Assembly: GCA_947172415.1 (NCBI GenBank)
Contig: OX359193.1
Location: 4,892,501 to 4,956,500, forward strand
Direction: 5' to 3'
DNA length: 64,000 bases
From: Chondrosia reniformis
Lineage: Eukaryota; Porifera; Demospongiae; Chondrillida; Chondrillidae
Program-made: the position numbers and the translations under genes
Notes under the pieces: model-generated
Database searches by the model: none
Told to the model about the DNA's origin: nothing
The model's input: the letters and a program-made list of their open reading frames with translations, nothing else
Shown here: positions 1 through 10,700 of the stretch, one piece after another
Numbering within the stretch: position 1 is the stretch's first letter
How the letters are laid out: every line of letters starts with the position of its first letter

Positions 1-340
1 ATACTTTTATATTTTGTAATCTTGATGGCAAACATATTTTCTCCAACAGAATTAGTGAAGATCAATGCACACCCAAGTCAGGTGGCTCTGACAACTGTTA
101 TATATATTAGATGGTACCACTCTTCTACCAGCATCTTTCAAAACATTGCGATCATCGCACTAATACATACTTGAATAAGGTCCTATTGGTGATTCCCCTA
201 ATTCTCTCAATTTCCAATGTGGTTTTGACCGCAAGCTGTTGTTATATAAAGTAGCCGCTGCCAGAGAGCAAAATCATAAATATTGATCTAAAATGCTGAT
301 CTGATCTAAACTAGATCGTCACGTACTTATAAAATCAGTA
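1..340. other. Upstream sequence, no gene recognised
   Basis: AT-rich sequence before the receptor start codon. No conserved coding segment, RNA gene or transposon end is apparent. It presumably holds the promoter and 5' untranslated region of the SEFIR-like receptor. Confidence 0.4.
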
Positions 341-3300
341 ATGTGGCACTTCAGCTGGCGGTTTGACTGTAGGAAGTGCATTTTTTACTTCGTGTGGATT
401 GTATTTGTAGGTGAGTTCACAGCTCGTGGATGTCCCTTATAAGAGTATATCCAGATATTGCTTTGAATTTCGGATACGCAGCGACTTGCCTATGCTTTAT
501 TCCGTTCCCACTTTGACAAAAAGGGAAAATATACACACAGTCACAGTCACATGCATTTGTAGCTAGGGAGCACAGTGTATGTATCTATATAATATCTACT
601 AGTCTAGCATACGTACAAGTCTCACTTAATTTGTAGTACTAAAGGTGAGTAATACATTATACGGTTTTACCGACCCAATATCTACCAGTAAGATATAGCC
701 ATGTTGTCAGGAATCTGTAACGTTAAAAAGCTTAGGCCTTCAGTAGGTCCCCAAAACTATTATTTGCTATTACTGTTTGGTCAGTATTTGTGATCTTCTT
801 ACTCTGATTGTCTATCTATATAGATGTGGTGGTAAAAAAGTCATTTCGGGTATTATGTCAAATTGAAAATAAAGTTTAATGGCTATGGCATACTTAGAAA
901 TGTAGATATATGCATGGCCTCACTTGTTATGTATGGGTACCTGGAGACATCACACAAAACATACACATGGAATCTCATTAATATTGCATTATTGTATACT
1001 GTACTTGTGGCTCTATATATATAGTAACCCGTTGCACATGTTTGTGCATAATATGTACTTTACCAAATTTTATAATTAAATTTGCTTATTTTAATAATTT
1101 TGAATGTGATCAGATGAAATATATATATATTCTTGATATTTCACTGATCACATAATTCTGATGTTTTACTTTGCTGCAGAAGCTGTTAATGACTGCTTAC
1201 AAGCAAAAATCAATACTACTGAGTTAGAAGATCCCATTGTGCCCAAATCATTAATTGCCAATTTTCAATATCTAACACAAGTAGATGTTAATGTAACCCT
1301 AAAATGGGCATACATAAATCAAAGTAGGTCCATATATAGGCCAGTAAACATGTACTGATTTTATAAAGTATAACATATGTCTACATATCATGTATATACT
1401 GTATATGTATATTTAAAAAGTTGTATAAACTTTAAAATTGTATATATATAAAGACTATACTATACTATATATATATATACAGTGCAAGTTACAATATACT
1501 AAGGTAATCTAATATATATATAAACATGCAGTGTTACTTTATACATATATTATAGAGAGAGATTTAATACTGCACAAATACATGTAAATTTATGTCCATT
1601 CATTTATTTATATGTAATTATATAAATTGTATTGCTTGCCTCCGGTTCATAGCATCTCCAGAAGGGAACATCTGGTTGTGTCTCCAGCTATCTGAATTCG
1701 AAAATGATCTAATGTGTCAGTGTCAGTTTGCAGTAAGTCTCAGATGCATATGTATTTAACTACTAGTAGCATGTATAATTGTAATAGTTATTACATACTC
1801 TATACTCTACATCAGTATGTATATAATTCATATATTAACCTGCATGTTGATTATGCATGGCTGTTGACTTGTTTGCTCATACATTTCCTACAGAATGCGA
1901 CTTCCTTTCAGCAAAAAAGGAAACTTATTAAGGGTGCTTGTACAGAACACCATGCTAAGGCTAAATTCACAGTAAGTAAATAAATCTGATATAGTACCCT
2001 TTTGTTAACACAACACTTTATGTAAGAATGAAACAGTTATAATACTTTCATACCTCAGAATAAGCTATAATACACCATTTTTCAACATGCTATACATCTA
2101 TTCTAGTCTAAAAAGTCTAGGGAACTAAACCTATAGTAAAACAAGAGTTTTTCCTTCTTCTCCACTGGGCTAGACAACTATTCTGGGAATTCCACCCTTT
2201 ATCAGTGAACCTGGAAATCTTTGTGTAAATCTTGGTCTGTTACCTAAGATATTATGATTGGGGTAAATGACACATTAGTTTGGACTCCACAACTGCACAA
2301 CTCTGAGTAACAAAATCTCTTAATTACATTAGTTATACATAATACTCAATTACACAAGTATTCACTTATTTTATGTGTCGACCTAATTAATGTCACCATC
2401 ACCTGTGGAAATTGACACTGTTGATACTTATGTATATTCATTAATATATACCATCACCTTTTCCTCTTTTGTGTACATTAACTGAATTCAACTGAAATGT
2501 GATTTGGTGCTTATTGATTGGGATATTACATAATAGATTGAATCAAATTGGAAAAAGACTTGGAATGTGAGTGTTCCAAACTGCTGGGAAGCAATGGGAG
2601 ATGATGCCACCAGTGTTTGCAGAGAAAAAAGTAAGTTACCATTTTACATGCAATACCAAAACAGAAGCTTCTAATTGTTCTATACACATACATCTTCTGT
2701 TTTAGTGCCTCCTCCTCCTACCAATGTTAATGCTTGGGGTAAAAAATATGACAAGGTTGTAGTTAGCTGGACAGCTCCGCAAAATTCAACAATGTCAAAT
2801 CAAGACTACTGTGTAATTGAAAGTAGAAGTGAAAACTCAAACCAAAAAATATTTGGATGCTTTAACTGCTCAACTATGATCATTAACAGTACATATGATC
2901 TAGTTGGAGTAAAAGTAAGTAATAATGATAATCCATACAATGAAATCAAGGGTAAAATTGCTTCTTTTGCTAGGTTTGTGCAGCTGTAAAAGTTAGTAAA
3001 GATAGCAATGACAAAAGAACCAGTTGTTCTCTGATTTATACAGTAGACAATTTCATACTTGTGTGTAGCCATAGTGTATACAGTGAAATCAGATGGATAA
3101 CGCCAGAACCTAACAAGGCCAAATCTATCGATGTTCATTATGTGGTATGGCCTATTATCGGTATTTTACTGTTGCTCATATTCTTGACACTTGGTTCTGT
3201 GTTGGTGAAAAGGCACTGCCGAAAAGGTAGAGTACCCATACCAGTAGTCTTGACTTGGAATTCAGCGTTTGTGGTAGCATCCACTAATGAAGACAGTGAG

Positions 3301-3720
3301 ATGAATCAAAAGATACGCCAGTTGTGTCATTCACTTGATCAGAGTGATATAATTCCAGTATACTATGAATATGAGCGATACAAACAGGACTCAAGCAGTC
3401 CCGCTGCATTAGGGTTAAACAGATGGGTCAGTCGACAGTTGACGGAAAGCCCTTTTGTAATATTTGTGTGCACTGATAGGTTTATAGCAGAATGGAAAGA
3501 TGAAAGTAATGATGCAGTAGCACCTCTTGTTTCCACAGTAAGACATTTCTTTGATAGTGAATGTCCAAGTAGACAAAATATGAGGCGCTTCATTGTACTA
3601 CTAACCACTAAATTGGACAGCATCACTAGCAGGCTACAGTATCTTAAAGTTCTTGAAGGTGCCTTTTGGGAAACTAGGAATTTGAGGGAACTGAAAGACT
3701 ATCTCACATCAAATACTTAA
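341..3720 (+). CDS. Single-pass receptor with SEFIR-like cytoplasmic domain (IL-17 receptor-like)
   Basis: Spliced model join(341..410,1180..1323,1653..1732,1894..1971,2537..2630,2706..2914,2974..3720), about 473 aa; phases agree at every junction and all introns are GT-AG. Exon 1 encodes a hydrophobic leader (CIFYFVWIVFV). Exons 2-6 encode a Cys-containing ectodomain with fibronectin-III-like strands (VDVNVTLKWAY; KVVVSWTAP). Residues about 281-303 form a transmembrane helix (WPIIGILLLLIFLTLGSVLV). The intracellular part from about 313 begins VPIPVVLTWNSAF and contains SPFVIFVCTDRF, the alternating hydrophobic-strand layout of SEFIR/TIR folds. In animals SEFIR domains of IL-17 receptors bind Act1-type adaptors. 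An extra exon between 1971 and 2537 cannot be excluded because both flanks are phase 0. Family placement rests on architecture and a few motifs, so it could be another SEFIR or TIR-like receptor. Confidence 0.7.
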
Positions 3721-4753
3721 GCAAGTCAACAGAGGAGATTTGCATAGCCTTTTAATGAAACATCTATGTAATGAATATCTCCATGTTTTATCAGTCATAT
3801 GGAACAGTACTTTAGGTTAGGAGCTAAACAATGTGCTCTTTAAGTCAATTTATATGTCTAACGAAATGATGAATTGTATTGAACAAATATATAGTAAGGT
3901 TGCAGTGACAGATCTTGAAAATAAAATAATGGGCACTTTATACAAAGGCACTATAATTTGTAGGTGACTGGCCCTGGGGTATACTCCCTGTAAACGTTTT
4001 GATCATGAAATTGATTGATTTTGATGTACAAACTATACAATGCATTTAGCACATAAATCATTTCTTAATTAATGAAGGTACATAAACTATGCTATTTGTG
4101 ATACTTCAAGAGAGTATGATTGTACAACTTAACAAGGGAAACAATAACACACATTCTTTCTATATCCAACTATTAACAACTTCAATAAAAGACTGCTCTT
4201 CCATGTTTCACAATTGTTGGTATATATATCACAAACATGAGTAGGTCGCACTAACTGGGTTTTATAATTATAATTAAATTTTGCTACCAGGTGAGAAGAT
4301 GTACAGTACAACCATATATTTGCTATAGACTAATCATTAAGTACATATGTTAACCATACAAGGAGGTAGGGGGTGGGCTCCTCAACCTCCCTGGAACTGC
4401 CACCTGTGTTGTTGTAATAGATGCATGAACATACCAGTTGAACAATTGACTCCAACTAAGAAGCCCGAGGCTAACAGCAAGCAGTTGGCTATTTCTTGGA
4501 ATTGCCGCTCCAATGTAGCAACAATTAGACACGTTCAATTTCATGTATCGATCAAGTTTTTATTTCATAAATAACAAACAACATAATTAGATATATCCAC
4601 AATACAATCAATTACACAAAAACCTATATTCAATCTGTTATTATTATTCACAAAAGCTAAAGTAACTTTCCCATAAAAAGTGGTACTGTAGTGGAATACC
4701 ACATTTTATTTCTAAATTCAAGGAGTCTCAGCACTGTACAAGAGAAAGACAAA
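3721..4753. other. Convergent 3' region between the SEFIR-like receptor and LIS1
   Basis: The plus-strand receptor and minus-strand LIS1 genes converge here. An AATAAA sequence lies near 3919 on the plus strand. On the minus strand, AATAAA copies lie near 4705 and 4558, about 45 and 190 nt past the LIS1 stop. A slightly GC-richer stretch at 4360-4540 is open on both strands but matches nothing I recognise. Confidence 0.45.
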
Positions 4754-7700
4754 TTACCTACATTCCCATACTTTAACCGTTTGATCAACACTACCAGTGA
4801 CTACATAAGGGGCTGTTCGATGAAAATCTGTAAATAAAGAACAATCAGTCACTGTCAAATTTGTAATGAAAAAATGTTTAAGGTTACTGCTTTACTAACC
4901 AATGCATGTCGCAAAATGATCATGAGCAACAAGAGTTTTTGAACACCTCTGATTCTTGAAATCCCATATTCTAATGGTTTTATCATCAGCTACACTCAAT
5001 ATAACTTTCCCTCCAGGATGAAAAAGAAGACCTCTAACCCAATTGTCATGACCAACCTATGTACAAAAGAAGGAGAAAACCAGAACATACAAATGCCTAC
5101 TTAAAAAAAAAAACAATAATCAGCAGTATACCATAGAAAGGTACTAAGAGCAGGATTACAAATAACTACAAATTGTAGATTTATCATTCCTTATTCGTAC
5201 ATAAGAACATAATCAAAAAGGTCAGTGCAATGGTTAGTATGGTAAACATGAAAATCTTCTCGGACTTATTAAGGCAGGTATGTGTAGTTATGATGTCACC
5301 AATGCATAAGTCAGCAAATCTAAAACATAATGACTATTTTAAAACCAAGCAGCAAATAGTGAATATACAATTAAAATCCATCTTACTGAATCACATATTT
5401 CTAAACTGTTTGATGGTTAAAATAGTCAAGGATTTGTGGATTGAAAATATTAACTTCTACCTACCAGTGTCATCAGACAGACACCAGTGGACACATCCCA
5501 CATTTTGATTACTTTATCCCTGGAGCCAGAAATGAGGAAAGGACCGGGAGAGCTGTCCTTTGTCTACAAAACAGAGAAAGATATAATGAACCACTGAACA
5601 GGTGCAAATGAATAAATACAACAATAGGCAATTGAGTTTCCACATAAGCTATATACGCAGTAGTCTACCTCAATCAAATTAAATATCAAAAGGGGGTAAA
5701 CTGGCAGTAGTCAATCCATGTGTAGATCTACATATCTACATCTGCCCTAAGCAAGTGAGAGATGGTGCAATCATGCACACTAACATAATCCTTGTCATAT
5801 TACATACATACTGCTATTTATTCAAAAAGGTGTCAAAAGAACGTACTTATGACACATACCAGATAATCAGATACATAGTAACTTGGGAACAGATCTTATA
5901 CTCTGTTAAGAGATGGTAGTATTCCCATACACAGTACATACGTACGTAAGTACAACCATGTAGCACATATGCATGTACATGCATATGTTCAAAGTCTATA
6001 AAATTTAATGTAATTAAGAACATAGCAGTCTACATACAAAATGTTGCCATGCAAATGAATCAAGCGAGCCCACAAAGATAATGCAGCAAATGCATGCAAT
6101 TTACATTTATGATTATTTACATACTTACTTCTATTCCAGTAGCTGCAACTATATGAGGTAATGAAGACTCGGGTGCCCACGCAACACTTTCTATGACATG
6201 TTCATGGCCTCGTAATTCAGTTTTACATTCTTTAGTTGCTGTATGCCATATACGAATTGTCTAGAAAAAGTATAAAAATGAGCTTGATTTCCAATAACTT
6301 CTATCTATTTTGTGGTTTGTGTTTCAAGACATGAATAATATAGTACAACAACATCTGTGAGAAACTAGGGTTAGTTACTTATCCAGGCACATGCCTAATC
6401 TCCAGGGAATATTTTGATAACTTATTGGAAGCCAATAAGATTAAGACAGTGGGCAGAATATGCTTTGAATGACTTCCCCTTGACTATTAGGAGTGCAGGC
6501 ATTACTTTCAAAATGCACTGTAATGACAACTGTCCCCTTGGAGTTAATAACTCCATTTGTTTTTATACATGTACGTATATGTACATAAGTAAATACATCA
6601 CATGCCTAATAGTATACTAAATGAATATTCATATCAACACTACCTTAGAAACTTACCTGGTCATTTGAGCAACTGGCTAATAATGAACCTAAAGCCATAA
6701 GAAAGCATACTGTAAAGGTAGTGCTCCTTCCCTTCATGCAATCCCTAGGTCTTCACAAGAGCCACAGTAGCCCATAATCACCACCACAAAATATACCTGC
6801 GGGTACTTGGTGGTAGTACAGATAGCTGACGAAGACACACAAAATAGGAGGCCAAAATGGGTCTCTCCCTAAATCGTGACCAGTGATTATTATTATACCA
6901 AGACACACAAAATAGGAGGCCAAAATGGGTCTATCCCTAAATCGTGACCAGTGATTATTATACCTACACAGTCTGACGAAAGTACAAAGGACTCACCATT
7001 AGGGCTGACCTTCACCACTCGTACCCACTCAGTGTGTCCAACAAATGTCTTTACACAATACCTACATATGAACAAACATCACCATTAAAAAATCTAAATA
7101 AACTAGTGGCTGCTTATAAACAGGTATAAGAGTGTTAAAATTTAGGAGTGGGTGCAGACTAAATACTATATAGAGGTCAGCCATTCACTTAGAAGTACCA
7201 AAACTTAGCCCTCATGCTATGCCTATCATCACAACTTTAATGGAATCAGTAAAATTGTGAAAATTTTTAACATATATAAGCATTTCCAACTATACTGTAT
7301 AAGTATGTCAATAATCAACTACAGTACGTACATAAAGTAGCCTTATGACCGAAGCTCACTTAAGTCCCTACTTGGTTCAAATATGGGTCTCAAGGCACAC
7401 AATACACAAACTTAGCAAAATATGTACGTATCTCCATTTTATGGCATGTTCAGTTATCCATGCAAACCATCACAAAATATTCACAATTGTAGCAATAGTG
7501 TTTATATTCACTTACATACGTACGTGTATATACGTACATAAGAATACAAACTATTACAATTAATCATACATAGTTGCACACCCCAAAGAGCTACGCACAA
7601 ACGTCTATGAAGGCCTAAATAGAACATACATACGTAGTTGGCCTAATCTCTGAATACCCAACTTACCCTGTTGCCACCTCCCACATCTTAACTGTCTTGT

Positions 7701-10700
7701 CTCTTGAGGAAGAAACTAAAAAGTCTCCAGATGGCATGAATGCCACAGAAGACACATTATGATCATGACCTGTAAAAGTTTAAAGTATGTTATAGAAAAT
7801 CAAATTACTTACGTATGTACATATGTTACAAATTATTGAAATCTGAACGTTGGCCACGCGGCACACGTGTGTACCCGTACACATTGCATACATGTCCCGT
7901 AGGCGGCCATTTAAACATGTTTAGCAATCTTGTTAATCGCTGAGAATGTGTCGAAATTCATTTTTATCTCTCAGCAAATGTTGTAGCTACTTGATTTGTA
8001 TATTTTACAAAATAAAGCAGCTATACTCTTCTCGTTTAAATAAATTAAGTCAATTGAACTTATTTGCACACGCTTACATGTATAACTGTTATTAACGCCT
8101 TCAATTCCAAGATATGAGAAACGACCGGGTTATCATCCCATAGCCGTACACGTTCATGTTCAATAATTTGTACCATTGTATGTACATACTTTTTGAGTAA
8201 TTGTTTACTCATTTTAACCACAGAGCCATTAAAAGCTATAACATTTTTTTCAAAACACCAACATGTGTTGCTTACTATCCCATGACTACCCTTGCTTACA
8301 CATACACATACGTACGTACCTTGGAGAGTCCTTATACATTCATAAGTCTGGAAGTCCCATAATTTCACGGACATATCGGCTGAACAAGAAGCTACATAAA
8401 GATAGGTATATGTATATACATCTGTATATGCACATATCAAGTAAGCTTAGTAATTGTGAAATCAACTCCCCTATAATCATAGACATGTACTACATGTACT
8501 GGTCAGTGGCGAGTATTAAGAAAGTAGAAAACACTCAGCAGCAATTGAGAAAGACTCCCCACTCAATAGTACAAGCATTTAGAAAGCAACTCCTATGCCC
8601 CTTCTCAAATGTATGTACGTAAGTATATGCACTTGGATCGTAGTTACAGATAACCATCTTATAACATCTGAGGGCCATGAATACGTATCTTGGCTCTGCT
8701 GTTGGATCTGATGAATTTTTTGCCAACTTCATTGGGTCCAAGATCAAGCAATGGAGGGAAGAAATTGACAAACTCTCTCAATTTGCCCAAAGTCAGCCTC
8801 ATGCAGTCTATGCAGCCTATACACACGACTTCTCTAGTAAATGGTACTTCCTCTTTAGATCTATTCCTCTAGATCCATCAGTCCTTAGACCATTAGAGAG
8901 TACTATAGTACTATAGGCCACTCCCTTTTACCAGCTATCACTGGCAAATCATCTGTCAGTGATCAGGAGTGGGCCTTACTTGCCCCTCCAGCTAGATTAG
9001 GCGGAATGGGCATTGAAGACCCCACATCAGTGGCTTTACTGCAATATCGTTCATCTGTTGCAGTCACATCACCAATTGTTTCCAATATTATGCAGGATGA
9101 GCGTAATAGAGTGCAAATTGTTTTATAAAAAATGGCAGATACGTGCATTTTCTCACGTTTGAAGGTGTTTATGGCAGGTTAGGGCTCCCTATTCCTATAG
9201 TGGTGAGCCTTGACACGAGTTTCTCAGTTACCCTGTTCTGGCCAGCATCAGAAAGTGGAGAGAGATATGAAGAGACACCATAACTCTAAGAGGAAACGTC
9301 GGAGGCAGCGAAAACAACTGAACACCCAAACCAAGGTTGATTGTCCAGAGATTGATGCAGGGAGCACTGTAGAAGGCTCTGTTTGTACCACCACTATAAT
9401 CAATGCTCCTCCTGACCTGACACCCCACCTTCCTCCTGACACACCATCAGTCTCTCATAAGAAGAAGATACATTTATATTCAGACAGTGATGAGGATGTT
9501 AATGATGAGGACAACCCAGCAATACTTAATAGGATTGTGCAATGCGGCCAAAATATTTATGATGAGGCTGAATTTGTGCTGGAGGAAGGTATCGGACCAG
9601 TGTTAAAGTTTGCTGACAAAGGTGGTGGGGTAGCCTTGACCCCCATCAAGATGCCAAATCTGGATGACGAAGAAAATGAGATGGATGACGATGATGCTAA
9701 GAAGTACCTGAAGGCTTGTAAGAGTATTGAATATGTTCGGGTGGATGGACGACCAGGTCTTACATTACATCGTGGGTGTCATCGTTTTTGGACTGCTATT
9801 GCAGTAACTCCTGATGTAGTTAGAACTAAAACCTGACTCTTTTTACTCTATTTATTAGTATTCATTTGTTACCTGTGTATTGTTCCCTCATTCAATCTTA
9901 CAGATTAGCTAAATTATCACTTAGTTACTAAATGGATTTTCCTTTTTCTTTGGACTCTTGTTTTACTGCATGCATATATAACTTCTATTTTATGGAAACC
10001 CTGTAAAGTAGCCTGCACTGGCTAAGTGGTCCCATTATATCATAAATCAAGAAATTCATACGTGCATCTAATTCGTGCGTATTCGTGTGAGGCGTCTCGG
10101 AATTTCCCTTATGTACGAAATAATTACTGTAACGCCCGGGTATATACACGTGTAGCTTTACAGCGCTAAGTGTGAAAGGTAGGAGAGTTTGACCATGAGC
10201 TTGCTGCGGTATTTTGCGAAGGTGGTATCGACCCCGGAGGAGACAGGAATCAGGGAGAAACCTACTGCAGAGGCCAACAAACATGTGGCAGAGGTACTCG
10301 AACGGCAGCAGCTAGGTCAATCCAATCATATGCGTACGGTTACAGTGCACTCGAAAGAATCTTGTGTATGATTGTCAGTGTTATAAATACCCAAATATGC
10401 GACCACCCAATACTGATAATGCAAATTCGCATGAATTAAATCACATTACTCTTTCTAGGAATCATCTTTAAACTTGAATTTGATGCAGCATGAATTTCTT
10501 GATTTACGGTAATTCAATTCAATTCAACAGAACCGTGTTAGAGAAGCTTAACTTAAGGCTAAACAGGTTGTCACTCAATTCAAAGAGAGAACACCAGAAG
10601 GAGGAACTACTTGCTCTGCCAATAGCATCACTTGGCTTTGCTCTAAACAAAAGTGCTTTCCAAGATGCCATTTGTCTTTGTGGGAGCTCTCAAAGTGTCA

